From a virus, in the IMG/VR virus record IMGVR_UViG_3300028706_000329, positions 1 to 60,089 of that record: 60,089 bases of DNA, one strand, 5' to 3'. Below are positions 35,798 through 46,249 of the stretch, one piece after another. The notes below the pieces were generated by a model that made no database searches, was not told the origin of the DNA, and saw only the letters and a list, made by a program, of their open reading frames with translations. Both the position numbers and the translations under genes were made by a program. The stretch's first letter is position 1. Each line of letters opens with the position of its first letter.

Positions 35798-38700
35798 ATG
35801 GAAGAAATCTATTTAGGTAGTGACGGAAAGGAATATTCTGCTTCAGACCTTCAAGAATATGCGAGTCAATTAAATTTAGACTTTGAAGAATACCTTCAAA
35901 AATTCCAGTTCACATCGAAAACAAGTGAGCCGGGAAAGTTAAAACCTACAAGTCCGGGTGTGCCTGTAGAGACAATTGCAGCACCCGATATGGAATCCAG
36001 CTCGGAAGATACTTCTTTGGAGTCACCTCAAAGGGGTGAAAATTTTATTGATAAACCACCTGGAAAATATATAACATTAAATATAAATGGAAAACCTCAG
36101 GATCTTACTGAGGAAGCGTACAATAGGGAATACGCTGGTAATCAAGAATATCCTAATTCTTTTGACGAGTATGTATCTGAACTTCAAAAAAACCCTAAGT
36201 TTCAAAATTTAAAAATAAAAGATTTTCAACAACCTAATTTAGAAGGCGTAACTGTTGTTGGTGAAAAACCAACAGATGGGTATAATATTGATGTTGACCC
36301 TGTTAAAGTGGCAAAAGGGTTTGTAATGGGTGGTCCCGTAGGGCTTGTTGCTGGCGCTATTAGTGGAACCACAATTGAAAAAGATAAATCAATTGAAGAA
36401 AAAGTTGTTGAGTTCCAAGACGGTTTATTAAAAATTGATGAAGAGTCTGAAAAAGAAAAGATAGTAAAACAATATTTTAATTTAAGCACAAACGCTATAT
36501 TTGGTATACCAGTTGCTAGAAACCCTGAATATTTTCCCCAAACAGAAGAAAGAAAAATACAAAAAACGCAACAAGGGAAAGACTATAATGAAAGAATGAA
36601 AGAAGAAGATTTACAAAAATCTTTAGGTGCTAGAAAATATGAACAGTGGAAAAAAATTACTGCTCAATTACAAAGTAATAATGAAGAGCTTACGTTAGAA
36701 AATATTGCTGAATCTTTTAATATAAATGAAGCTAAACAAACAGAAAAAGAAGGTGCTGAAATTAACAATATTGTATTCGAAGGAAAACAAAATTACGCAA
36801 GAAATTATATTACAAAAAATCTTACAGGACTAGGAGGGGATGTCGATAGTAGAGTGCAATACCTGCTTGATGGACTAGGAGAGGGTTTCAAAGATGAGTT
36901 AAATTTTCAAAAAAACAAAAGTCAGCAAGACCGTATAGACTTTGAAAAAAACTTTGGTAGACCATTGGTAAGAACAGAAGTAATAGACGGGAGAAAATAT
37001 GAACCCGAAGGTGTTACTAGCACATTTAAAAATGTGTTCGAAAATACAATTAAAAAATTAGAAAATAATAAAGATTCTCTTACGGCCACGACTAAAAGAC
37101 TTGAGGGAAAATTTAAAGAGATGAATTATGTTCAAGAAAAATATGGGGACAAAATAAAAATAGCTCAGGAAAATGGCGACTATGAGCAAGTAGAAAGGTT
37201 AAAACAAAACCCAGAATTATTGGCTTCAAATGAAACTTTAATTAGTTTACAAGAAGAAGGCAAGGTAGTATTGGCTAGGTGGCAGGAAGCTATGGATATA
37301 TATGAAAAAATACCAGATAGTCAGGCGGCTCTAAACCAACTGAGCAAAAATTATAATTTATTTGATAGATTTTTACATAAAAATGAACAAGCTTTTTTAG
37401 GTAGCGCTGCAATGTATCTTGGTAAATCTGCTGAGTGGTCTGGTAATTTATTAAATTTAATTCCAGGTGTTAATATTGAATCTAATGGGGATTTAGCAAA
37501 AGCCGCAACAGATTATAACAAAGCACTTCAAATTAAAGATGAAAAACAATTTCCTAAAGCATTAAATGTATTTCAAGAAGACTTAGGCTGGTATTCTGTA
37601 ACAGAAGCACTTGTAAACAATTCTCCTTCAATAATAGCTTTAGCTCTTTTTAGAGGTGGTGGAAGCACAAAAGGGCTTAATAGAACTAGAGAAAAATTGA
37701 AAAATTTTGGCAAAGTTTCTAATTTACCAAGCGGAAATACTACAGCGCTTAATAGAGCTTTTGCTGGTCCTATGGCTGCATTTTTTACAATGGAAGCTGG
37801 TGGACAAGCATCTAATCTTGAAATTAGTCAAAGAGAGGCGCAACAAAATATTAATTTTTTAAAAGCACAACTTGAATCTACTGAGGGGGAGTTTGAGAAA
37901 AATGAAATAATTCAAGAAATATCAAATCAAGAAAATATATTAAATTTAGAAGAATGGCAAAAAGCTCTTAATGTTAATTCTTACGGTGCAATTGCAACAC
38001 TTGCGGAGAGATTTGGTACTTTAAGATCTATGCAAAGGTTTAGTAGAATGTCACGAGCAGTTGGTCTTAATAATTTTAGAAAACTAACCGGAGAGCACAT
38101 GGGTAAAGTTATATCAGAAGGCATTGGTACAATAAAAGGGCTAGGGACTGGTGTCGGTATTGAAATATTAGAAGAAACATTTACTCAAATAGGACATAAC
38201 TATTTAGATAATACAATAGGCATAAATAAAAGTCTTTTAGAAGGAACAGATCCTGAGTTTTTTAAAAATGTTGCAATTATATCTATGGCAATATTAGGGC
38301 CATCAGTGTCTACTAATATTTATAATTCCGTATCTAGCACGCTAAAAACTCAAGCTGAACAACAAAAAAATAGACAATTAGAAGAAGAGCTGGTTAATAT
38401 ACAATTAAGGCTTAACAAGATTGATGGTAGAACAACAGAGGGCAGAAGGTTAAAAAAAGAAAGAGACGAAAAAATGAAAGAGTCAGCGTTCTTCCAAATG
38501 GTATCATTAGGGGGAAAAGCTGATATGTCAAAAGAAGACCATTTAGCTGCGTTTGATATTGAAGCTGAAAAAAATAGAAGATTGCAAGAAGCGTATGATG
38601 CAGGGTTAGATGCTTTATCTATTGATGGTGCTGTAGATAATTACAGTAGAAATAGAATGAAATACCTTAAAGATGATATTGCTGAATTAGATAAACGAAA

Positions 38701-41700
38701 AGAAGAAATCTTTAAAAATTATAATGATGAATACTTAACGCGTATAGCAAAAGATGACAAAGAAGGTTCAGAACAAAGAGGACAAAGACTTTTTAATCTT
38801 GGAATGTATAATTTTTCTAAAAGCTTATTAAAAGCAACCGATGGTGTTAATGTTAACACAATAACTACTCCTGCTGACTTATTAGAGTTTGAAAGTAAAT
38901 TAAAAAGAAAAGACTATCTTGCTTTAGAAGAGGCACTGCAAGGTGGATTAGTAACCGCTTCCCATGTTGGCAATGAAATATTTATATTCGAAGATAATTA
39001 TTTTAAAAACCAAGCAAATGAAAAATTAAGTAAAACAGAGCGTGAGGTAGCGAGTGTAGCTGCTTTGCATGAACTTGGCCACATACAAGCTAAAAATGCT
39101 GGTATAATAAAAGACGATAAATTAGTAGGTGATGCTAGATCTGTTATAACTGGTATAATAGCAGATGTTAAAAGTAGATATGAATCTGGCAGATTATCAA
39201 AAGAACAATACAATACATTTAATGCAAGAATTGAAGGGTATAGAATAAAAGGAGAATATAAGCATACAGATGGTAGAACAGTTGCTGGTAAAGAAATTAA
39301 CGGTGTTGATGTTGATGAGTTAATACAATTAGTTGCAGATTTTAAAACGTTAGGTATACTTCCAAAAAGTAGTTTTAATAATTTATATAGTTTAAAAGCA
39401 TTTATTAATAACTTTTTATCATTAAAAAACAAAAGTTCTTTAGCGTTTAAAATAAATACAGCTGAAGATGTAAATGGTTTTATTAATAGTTGGCAAGGTA
39501 AAGCGGCATCCGCAACAAGTGTACAACAAATTGATAAAGAAGAAGAGGTTAAATTTTCTAAAACTTTATTTGAAACAATAGATAGTTTTATACCAAAAAA
39601 TATTAAAACTAAAGCGGAATATGATGTATTTACTCGTTCACCAGAAGGAGTAAAAATATTTAATTCTATATATACAGGGGCCATTGCTGCAAATATAAGA
39701 AAAGATCGTTCGTTTCAAGAAGCTGAAAAAGTAATTCAAAGTGTTGTAACAAGAGTATTAGGATTTAATCCTGAACAAGTTAGAAAAGACGGCACTGTTG
39801 TTGGTAGAGAAGGCTTTGTTGAAAGAGTAATGTCGGATACAAGGTTTGCTACATTAGACGCTAAAGAAGCTTTAGCTATAGAAAGTAAAAAAAGAAAAAA
39901 AGAAGATAATCTTGATGAAAGCGCAGCTGCTGAAAGATCAACAATGCAATTAGCTGATGAGTCTACATCAATAGAATTTGAGTTAGACAATAAAAAGAAA
40001 GAAGATGATAAGCCAATATTTTCAGATGCTTTAGAATTATCTGAAGACACTAAACAAGAAATTGTAGTAGCCACGGCTAAATCGTTTCCTTTAGTTGAAA
40101 AAGGCGTTGACAAAACTTATTATATTACTAAAAAAGAAACCGGAAAAGTAATTACTGTTACTAAAGAGCAATATAAAAAATTAAAAGAAAATAAAAACTA
40201 TGAAAACCCTCGTGTTGAATCTAAAATAACTAATTATAAATCGTATAAACAGGGTTTACAAAAATTATCTTATATACAATTAAAACCCACGATTAATAAA
40301 CTTGTTAAAACCATGGGATTTGAAAAGTTTGTTAATAAATATTTTGACGTTATATACAACAAGTTGCCTCAATCAGTAATAAATAAAAGATATTCTACTG
40401 ACAAGCTTAGCTCATCTACCTTTATAGGTAAAAAAACAGGTAGAGAAACTATTGGTGCTGGTAAAGCTATAACGGAAAAAGTAAAAGTTAATAAAACAGA
40501 TTTTATAAATTATTTTGTAAATAGAGAAATGTTATCTCAAACTAGAAGCGATAGACAAACTGGTTTAATAGAGGTTATAACTAATGAGTTAAGTGCGGAT
40601 GTTGCAGTAGATATAATAGAGGGTAATATAGAAGTCAAAGACAAAGGTAAAGAACTAGATGTATTAGCTTTAATGGATGTGTCTGGCTTCCAATTAGAAA
40701 ATACTTTTTATGATAAATTAGAAAAAGCATTGGAAAGAGACAATCTTAGCATTGCGGTATTAGATGATAAAAATCAGAAATCTAGTAATATTAAATTTAG
40801 TAAAACAATTGGAGTGGCTAGAGAGCAAGGCATGAATGAGCAGGATCTTTATAAGTTTGTAAAATTAGCAAAAGCCAGCAAGGACAAAGCGCTAAGAAAA
40901 AACCCTGAACTAATGCAAGCTTTTCAAGATGATATACAAGAAACGTCATGGAAAGGTTATGAGCAAAGAGGGTTTTTAAACTTTGTACTGGCTAATAAAG
41001 ACAATCCTGAAATAACTATTGACCAAAAAGAAATAACAGCAGAAAGCAATACTAAAATTGATTTAAGGTTTGAGTGGAAAGGTCAAAAGCTTGGAATGGA
41101 AATTAAAAAAGGAATTAAAGGTGCTGCTAGATATAATGGGGGAAGAGCAAGGGGTACTACCTTAAACAACTTAACCACTGAGTATGATTACATTAATGAA
41201 ATAATTAAAAGTAAAAAATTTAAAAGTACTGTTGGTAAAGCATTAAAAAAATGGCAAGAAGAGCTTCAGGAATTATCTGGTAAAAAAATACAGTTTTTTA
41301 AAGATACAAATGGGGTAATCTCTGGAACCACTGATTTTGTTTCAAGAGAAGTACACAAGCAGATGAAGGAAAGTGGTTTACAGCAGGCTGTATCAGGTGG
41401 ATTTAGGTTTCCTATTGATATGAAACACATTAGATCTCATTCTATTAATATGGACAAAAATGGGTATAAGGGTGCGTACATGTTAATCAATACTGAAGGA
41501 TTTTCATTAGCAAATGATCAATTAAATACGTCAGCTCCTTTATTAGAGGGGGAAGCTTATATTGAATTTAAAATTAAGTGGGACCCTAAAAAAGCAAGTG
41601 GTGAGACTAGATCGGAATCCAGTGAGGGTAATTATGCTTTTGCTTTTGAAGCGAGAATTGAAAGCTTAAAAAACAAGGGAATACCATTAGCATCTTTAAA

Positions 41701-43849
41701 TGATTACGAAAAAGCGTTTGAAAGATCAATTTCTCAAAAAGAAATATTAGAAACGTTCAACAATATAATTGAAAAAACAAAAGGAGTGCCAGCCAACCAG
41801 GATATAACTCCTACAGAAATGTTAGCTTTTGAAAGAAAAAATAAACAATTACAAATATGGATCCCCAGCGCCGCTGAAGATTTAAGAGGTCTAATATACA
41901 GGTTAGTAAGAAAAGGTAAATTAGGTGATCAAGATTTAAAGTTTTATGATGAAGTATTATTTAAACCTTTAGCGCATGCTTACGCTGAGTTTGAAAATGA
42001 TAAGAACGAATCTATGAATACAATATCTAAAATACGTAAAGCAATTAAAGCTATAGGTGTTGATTTACAAGCAGAAGCTTTTGACGGCATTACAAATGGG
42101 CAAGCAATAAGATTACATTTATGGAATACAAGAGGATATATTAAAGACAATAAATTAAAAGGGGTTGATGCTATAAGTGATAAATTAGGAGCTAAAGCAA
42201 CCAATCACGTAAGATCTTTAAAAGGTATAGAGCTGTTGGATTTAATTGCTGATATTGAAGGTATATACCAAAAAACTGGTAGAAATTATCCAGAGCCTAA
42301 AAAACAATGGAGATCACAAACAATATTATTTGACTTTTTAGAATTCCAAAACGAGGATAGGCGAAAAGAAATTTTTGCAGGATTTGTTAATAACATGGAA
42401 ACTTTATTTGGTAAATTAAAAAATGGCAAATTGGAAGGGCCACAAGCAATGAGGTTAAGAGCTGCTGTGGGAAATCAATGGATGATTGCCATGTCTGATA
42501 TGGTAAGAAGACTTAAATCTGGTAGAAACAGAATACCCAGTAAGGACCCATATATAGATGCAATGTTAGATTGGACTAACGCTTCAGTTGGTACCACTAT
42601 GTTTATAAACTCTAGATCTGCTTTGCTACAGACTATTTCAAATCTTAATTTTATAAATGGTACTGATAATAATGTTTTAAGAGTAGGTGCAGCTTATTTA
42701 AATGCACCACAATTTGTAGAAGATTTTTTATATATTTTAAATTCTCCTTTTCTACAACAAAGAAGAGCTGGGCTTAAAATAGATGTTAATCTTGACGAAC
42801 TGAGTCAAGCTGTAGATGGTTATGGAAAAACTGGTAAAGCTCAAGCGTTAATTTCGGCTATACTTAAAAAAGGGTTTATGCCTACGCAATTTGCAGATAG
42901 TTTTGCTATTGCTTTTGGAGGTGCTCCGTTCTTAAGGAATAGAACAAAAACGTATATTAAAGAGGGGCTTACAAAAGAAGAAGCTTTTGAAAAAGCATTT
43001 CTTGATATGAAGGAAACTTCTGATATGTCACAGCAATCATCTAGACCGGATAAAGTATCTATGCAACAAGCTAGTAGTCTTGGTAAATTAATTTTATCTT
43101 TTCAAAATTACCCTATGCAAGCGGCTAGACTGCAAAAAAGAGCAGCACAAGATTTTTTTGCTGGTAGAGGTGATAAAATAAGTCATTTTAGAAAAATAAT
43201 ATATTATGGTGTGGTACAAAACGCTGCGTTCCATATGTTACAAAAAGCAGCATTTGCTGTTTTATTTAATGATGAAGGCATAGAAGATGAAGAAGAAGAA
43301 AAAAGACTTTGGTCTGTACTAAACGGGATGGCTGACAGTATGCTAGCTGGTTCTGGGTTTGCCGGTATGGGTATGGCAATGATGAAAAATGTAACTTTAG
43401 AATTAATTGATGAATTTAGTAGTGATAGACCAGCAGATACAAGAGAAGCTTTAGTAAAAGCAACTTCATTTTCACCTGCAATAAACGCTAAATTTAGAAA
43501 GTTTGACCAAGCTTTAAAAAGGTGGGAGTATAAAGACACGTATGAAGATTTAGAAAAGTTTAGTTTAAAAAACCCTATACTTAAAAGCACAACAGAATTT
43601 ATAGAATTTTCTACTAATTTTCCATCATCAAGGATAATATCGAAATTAGAAAATGTTGAAGCTGCTTTAGACGCTGAATCGCAATGGTATGAAAAAGTTT
43701 TTCTTATGATGGGTTGGAATAAATACAGCTTATTTATGGAAGACTGGCAGATGCCGGATATTACACCAATAACTCCTCCAAAAATAAAATCAAGAGTTCA
43801 GGCCCCTAAAATTAAAGGGCCAAAAATTAAAAAACCTAAAATAAATTAA
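35798..43849 (+). CDS. Giant internal virion/polyvalent protein with protease and nuclease motifs (2683 aa)
   Basis: The start MEEIYLGSDGKEYSASDLQEYASQ resembles other marine-phage ejection proteins. A hydrophobic patch lies near residue 840. The zinc-protease motif H1091-E-L-G-H1095 lies in VAALHELGHIQAK. An identical KFSKT pentamer occurs at 1252-1256 and 1666-1670, flanking a middle domain, as if marking processing sites. After the second one a PD-(D/E)xK-like nuclease signature is seen: Asp1755 in IDLRFEWKG, then Glu1768-Ile-Lys1770. Residues 1960-2680 are helical, with hydrophobic stretches around 2460-2540, and the end is a PKIK-rich basic tail. It is probably injected with the DNA and attacks host targets. 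Functions are inferred from motifs. Confidence 0.75.
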   Translation: MEEIYLGSDGKEYSASDLQEYASQLNLDFEEYLQKFQFTSKTSEPGKLKPTSPGVPVETIAAPDMESSSEDTSLESPQRGENFIDKPPGKYITLNINGKPQDLTEEAYNREYAGNQEYPNSFDEYVSELQKNPKFQNLKIKDFQQPNLEGVTVVGEKPTDGYNIDVDPVKVAKGFVMGGPVGLVAGAISGTTIEKDKSIEEKVVEFQDGLLKIDEESEKEKIVKQYFNLSTNAIFGIPVARNPEYFPQTEERKIQKTQQGKDYNERMKEEDLQKSLGARKYEQWKKITAQLQSNNEELTLENIAESFNINEAKQTEKEGAEINNIVFEGKQNYARNYITKNLTGLGGDVDSRVQYLLDGLGEGFKDELNFQKNKSQQDRIDFEKNFGRPLVRTEVIDGRKYEPEGVTSTFKNVFENTIKKLENNKDSLTATTKRLEGKFKEMNYVQEKYGDKIKIAQENGDYEQVERLKQNPELLASNETLISLQEEGKVVLARWQEAMDIYEKIPDSQAALNQLSKNYNLFDRFLHKNEQAFLGSAAMYLGKSAEWSGNLLNLIPGVNIESNGDLAKAATDYNKALQIKDEKQFPKALNVFQEDLGWYSVTEALVNNSPSIIALALFRGGGSTKGLNRTREKLKNFGKVSNLPSGNTTALNRAFAGPMAAFFTMEAGGQASNLEISQREAQQNINFLKAQLESTEGEFEKNEIIQEISNQENILNLEEWQKALNVNSYGAIATLAERFGTLRSMQRFSRMSRAVGLNNFRKLTGEHMGKVISEGIGTIKGLGTGVGIEILEETFTQIGHNYLDNTIGINKSLLEGTDPEFFKNVAIISMAILGPSVSTNIYNSVSSTLKTQAEQQKNRQLEEELVNIQLRLNKIDGRTTEGRRLKKERDEKMKESAFFQMVSLGGKADMSKEDHLAAFDIEAEKNRRLQEAYDAGLDALSIDGAVDNYSRNRMKYLKDDIAELDKRKEEIFKNYNDEYLTRIAKDDKEGSEQRGQRLFNLGMYNFSKSLLKATDGVNVNTITTPADLLEFESKLKRKDYLALEEALQGGLVTASHVGNEIFIFEDNYFKNQANEKLSKTEREVASVAALHELGHIQAKNAGIIKDDKLVGDARSVITGIIADVKSRYESGRLSKEQYNTFNARIEGYRIKGEYKHTDGRTVAGKEINGVDVDELIQLVADFKTLGILPKSSFNNLYSLKAFINNFLSLKNKSSLAFKINTAEDVNGFINSWQGKAASATSVQQIDKEEEVKFSKTLFETIDSFIPKNIKTKAEYDVFTRSPEGVKIFNSIYTGAIAANIRKDRSFQEAEKVIQSVVTRVLGFNPEQVRKDGTVVGREGFVERVMSDTRFATLDAKEALAIESKKRKKEDNLDESAAAERSTMQLADESTSIEFELDNKKKEDDKPIFSDALELSEDTKQEIVVATAKSFPLVEKGVDKTYYITKKETGKVITVTKEQYKKLKENKNYENPRVESKITNYKSYKQGLQKLSYIQLKPTINKLVKTMGFEKFVNKYFDVIYNKLPQSVINKRYSTDKLSSSTFIGKKTGRETIGAGKAITEKVKVNKTDFINYFVNREMLSQTRSDRQTGLIEVITNELSADVAVDIIEGNIEVKDKGKELDVLALMDVSGFQLENTFYDKLEKALERDNLSIAVLDDKNQKSSNIKFSKTIGVAREQGMNEQDLYKFVKLAKASKDKALRKNPELMQAFQDDIQETSWKGYEQRGFLNFVLANKDNPEITIDQKEITAESNTKIDLRFEWKGQKLGMEIKKGIKGAARYNGGRARGTTLNNLTTEYDYINEIIKSKKFKSTVGKALKKWQEELQELSGKKIQFFKDTNGVISGTTDFVSREVHKQMKESGLQQAVSGGFRFPIDMKHIRSHSINMDKNGYKGAYMLINTEGFSLANDQLNTSAPLLEGEAYIEFKIKWDPKKASGETRSESSEGNYAFAFEARIESLKNKGIPLASLNDYEKAFERSISQKEILETFNNIIEKTKGVPANQDITPTEMLAFERKNKQLQIWIPSAAEDLRGLIYRLVRKGKLGDQDLKFYDEVLFKPLAHAYAEFENDKNESMNTISKIRKAIKAIGVDLQAEAFDGITNGQAIRLHLWNTRGYIKDNKLKGVDAISDKLGAKATNHVRSLKGIELLDLIADIEGIYQKTGRNYPEPKKQWRSQTILFDFLEFQNEDRRKEIFAGFVNNMETLFGKLKNGKLEGPQAMRLRAAVGNQWMIAMSDMVRRLKSGRNRIPSKDPYIDAMLDWTNASVGTTMFINSRSALLQTISNLNFINGTDNNVLRVGAAYLNAPQFVEDFLYILNSPFLQQRRAGLKIDVNLDELSQAVDGYGKTGKAQALISAILKKGFMPTQFADSFAIAFGGAPFLRNRTKTYIKEGLTKEEAFEKAFLDMKETSDMSQQSSRPDKVSMQQASSLGKLILSFQNYPMQAARLQKRAAQDFFAGRGDKISHFRKIIYYGVVQNAAFHMLQKAAFAVLFNDEGIEDEEEEKRLWSVLNGMADSMLAGSGFAGMGMAMMKNVTLELIDEFSSDRPADTREALVKATSFSPAINAKFRKFDQALKRWEYKDTYEDLEKFSLKNPILKSTTEFIEFSTNFPSSRIISKLENVEAALDAESQWYEKVFLMMGWNKYSLFMEDWQMPDITPITPPKIKSRVQAPKIKGPKIKKPKIN

Positions 43850-43851
43850 TT

Positions 43852-43896
43852 ATGCCAAAAGACGCTTGTTATAAAAAAGTAGTATGGAAAAGATAA
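43852..43896 (+). pseudogene. Truncated MPKDACY-type small gene remnant (14 codons)
   Basis: ATG 43852 to TAA 43894-43896 reads MPKDACYKKVVWKR. As I recall, many marine phages carry a conserved small protein of about 45 residues that starts MPKDACY-x-KV. Here only the first ten residues match, and the frame ends after a few more, overlapping the endolysin start at 43884. A deletion seems to have joined the head of that gene to the next one. Alternatively it is a short leader peptide coupled to endolysin translation. Confidence 0.45.
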
Positions 43897-44345
43897 GTAA
43901 ACATATATCATACAGAGAAGCTACTAAATCTAATACAGCGATGAGATTAGATATAGATAATACACCAGGGCTTTATGAGATAACTAATATGAATGGGGTA
44001 GCACATAATATATTTGAACCATTAAGAGAATGGGTTGGTGGACCAATAAAAATTAATTCTTTTTATAGATCTGTTGCTTTGAATAAAGCTATAGGTGGAA
44101 GTTCTAGATCACAGCACTGTGAGGGTAGAGCTATGGACATTGATGATACATTTAGATATAAGACCAATGCTGAGATGTATGAATACATAAAAGAAAACTT
44201 AAATTTTGATCAAATGATTTGGGAATTTGGTACAGATAAAAACCCTGATTGGGTACATATAAGTTATGTATCTGAAGAACAAAATAGAAATAGATGTTTA
44301 AAAGCCACAAGAGTCAATGGAAAAGCAATGTATAGCATTATATAA
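43884..44345 (+). CDS. Endolysin: D-Ala-D-Ala peptidase, M15 family
   Basis: A 153-residue peptidase of the VanY/M15 type. Zinc ligands are visible as SQHCEGRAMDID (His78, Asp85) and DWVHISY (His125), with Phe-Tyr-Arg at 60-62 in the family's substrate region. It would hydrolyse peptide bonds of peptidoglycan at the end of infection, after the holin encoded at 5146. It has no signal peptide, so release depends on the holin. It overlaps a putative lipoprotein gene by 29 bases. Confidence 0.85.
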   Translation: MEKISKHISYREATKSNTAMRLDIDNTPGLYEITNMNGVAHNIFEPLREWVGGPIKINSFYRSVALNKAIGGSSRSQHCEGRAMDIDDTFRYKTNAEMYEYIKENLNFDQMIWEFGTDKNPDWVHISYVSEEQNRNRCLKATRVNGKAMYSII

Positions 44346-44562
44346 AAGACTTTTATTAGCTTTACTTGTTTTAACATTTGTTTCGTGTTACACTATAAAA
44401 TCTACAGTTGTAAATAAGTTAGATAAAACTTGGCCTTGGAATACTATAAAATACAAAGGGAACCCAAACTTAGATTCCCTTCATATTTATAAACAAAACA
44501 AAACTAACCATCGCAACTTAAGCAATCTGGATTCATTGCCTCCGCTGCAATATCGCCTCTGA
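44317..44562 (+). CDS. Small lipoprotein, possible o-spanin (81 aa)
   Basis: A basic N-region, hydrophobic stretch LLLALLVLTFVSC and Cys25 form a lipoprotein signal. The mature part is short and hydrophilic. It overlaps the endolysin gene, which suits an Rz1-like outer-membrane spanin, although it is not Pro-rich and no partner is firmly known (the membrane coiled-coil gene at 4875 is a candidate). The last 59 bases overlap the convergent nrdA 3' end, an unusual tail-to-tail overlap of the two main transcription blocks. Confidence 0.6.
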   Translation: MEKQCIALYKRLLLALLVLTFVSCYTIKSTVVNKLDKTWPWNTIKYKGNPNLDSLHIYKQNKTNHRNLSNLDSLPPLQYRL

Positions 44563-46249
44563 GAACACTCTCTGTTCTCGTGTAGTATAAAGTTTTAATT
44601 CCTCGCTTCCAAGCTTCCATATGAACTCTATTAATCCATCTAGGTTCTGCTTGTGATGGAAACGCAAGATTCAAACTTACAGACTGATCAATATAAGTTT
44701 GTCTTATACCCGCCTGATTAACTAATTCTAGTTGATTTATTTCCTTAAACGTTTTGAAAACATTTTTAACCGGCTCGCCAACTTCTTCCTGAGTAAGCTT
44801 GCCATTAGTATCGTAATAGTAACCATTTAATTCTTTTATTCCTTGCACAGATCCTTTGTCTTTTAATACTTTATCCCAAGTTTTCTGTGTGTTTATATTT
44901 AATTTTCTGAATATTTTTTCTAATTCTCTATTCTTTCTTATAAATGTACCTTTAGCAGATTGCTCTGTAAATACATTAGCAGCCCAGGGTTCAATTCCTG
45001 GTGATACATTACCAGACAATTTACTGTTTGATACTGTTGGTGCAACAGCTCTTAAGTGTGTATTACGCATTCCTGTACCTACACACCATAATGGTTCACC
45101 ATATACGTCAGCTAGATCTCTACTTGCTCTTTCAGTTTCCAGTTTTAGCTGTGAAAATATTTCTCTTGTTTTATACTGTGCAATCAATCCTTCAAAAGCA
45201 ATTCCTTTCTGTTGTAATAAAGTATGCCAACCTAATACACCTAAACCTAATGCTCTTCCTTTTTCAGCAGATCTAACTGCATTACCAAATCCACGCATAT
45301 TCTTAGCTCTTTGTATAAACTCTTCTAATACTCCATCTAAAAACCAAGTGGCATAATAAATCAAATCACTATTTTTCCATTCATCATACTTAGCTAAATT
45401 AACAGAAGATAAGCAACATACAAAAGAATGTGATTCATCTGTATGTAGTGTAATCTCAGAACATATATTAGTCATATGAACTTTTAAACTGTTATCTTTA
45501 TATGCTTTAGGATTATTTTTATTAGTATTACCTTTAAACATTATATAAGGTTCACCTGTAGCTTTTCTTTTCTGTAGTAGTCTACTCCATTTCTTTCTTG
45601 CCTCTGCTTGCCCTTCTTCGAGTCTTCTCATAAACTTATCACCTATTACAGTACATTGATGTAAATTTAATGACTGTCTATTAACATCACCTTTGGGCTC
45701 TCTAATTTCTAACCAATCTAAAAAATCTGGGTGATCAATATTTATATTAACAGACGCAGCACCTCTTCTAACTGATCCTTGATTTGTGGCAAGTATAGTT
45801 GAGTCATATACTTTACAGAATGGCACAACACCATCTGATGTTCCATTACCAGCTATAATAGACCCTGCTGGTCTAATCATGTTAACACCAATACCCACAC
45901 CACCACCGTGCTTTGCAAGCAACATCATTTCAAGATTCTTATTACCTATATCCATAATGCTATCAGCTACATCAATACCAAAACAACTAATAGGTAAACC
46001 TCTATCGGTTCCAGTATTAGATAAAACAGGTGAAGCTAAACAAAGCCATCCTTTCCAAATATAATCAAAAAACTTATCTGCTAATTCTGGTTTATATAAC
46101 CTTCTAGCAACAGCTTTAGAAACTCTCATATAAGCGTCTCTAGGCGATTCACCTTGTAATAGATAACCACCTGAAATAGTCTTCTTATATACGTCTGTAT
46201 CGCCCCACACAGGGTAATCCTCGCCTTTCTTCCAGTCGTTATTCCACAT
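44504..46249 (-). CDS. nrdA: Ribonucleotide reductase class I, large (alpha) subunit
   Basis: A 581-residue alpha subunit, short because it lacks the N-terminal ATP-cone, so feedback inhibition by dATP is probably absent. Active-site features are present: PISCFG, NICSEITLH (N-x-C-x-E), FVCCLSSVNL, the KTLYY radical-transfer Tyr pair near the end and a C-terminal C-x-x-C (CLSCDG) for re-reduction. It makes deoxyribonucleotides with the NrdB protein encoded upstream at 46618. The coding order is nrdB, small lipoprotein, coiled-coil gene, then nrdA. Confidence 0.95.
   Translation of the reverse strand: MWNNDWKKGEDYPVWGDTDVYKKTISGGYLLQGESPRDAYMRVSKAVARRLYKPELADKFFDYIWKGWLCLASPVLSNTGTDRGLPISCFGIDVADSIMDIGNKNLEMMLLAKHGGGVGIGVNMIRPAGSIIAGNGTSDGVVPFCKVYDSTILATNQGSVRRGAASVNINIDHPDFLDWLEIREPKGDVNRQSLNLHQCTVIGDKFMRRLEEGQAEARKKWSRLLQKRKATGEPYIMFKGNTNKNNPKAYKDNSLKVHMTNICSEITLHTDESHSFVCCLSSVNLAKYDEWKNSDLIYYATWFLDGVLEEFIQRAKNMRGFGNAVRSAEKGRALGLGVLGWHTLLQQKGIAFEGLIAQYKTREIFSQLKLETERASRDLADVYGEPLWCVGTGMRNTHLRAVAPTVSNSKLSGNVSPGIEPWAANVFTEQSAKGTFIRKNRELEKIFRKLNINTQKTWDKVLKDKGSVQGIKELNGYYYDTNGKLTQEEVGEPVKNVFKTFKEINQLELVNQAGIRQTYIDQSVSLNLAFPSQAEPRWINRVHMEAWKRGIKTLYYTRTESVLRGDIAAEAMNPDCLSCDG

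Noticed and set aside
38998-39684. 228-codon minus-strand frame in the giant virion gene
   Set aside because: Shadow frame opposite a well-supported gene, rich in Leu and Ser as expected from antisense of Lys/Glu codons.
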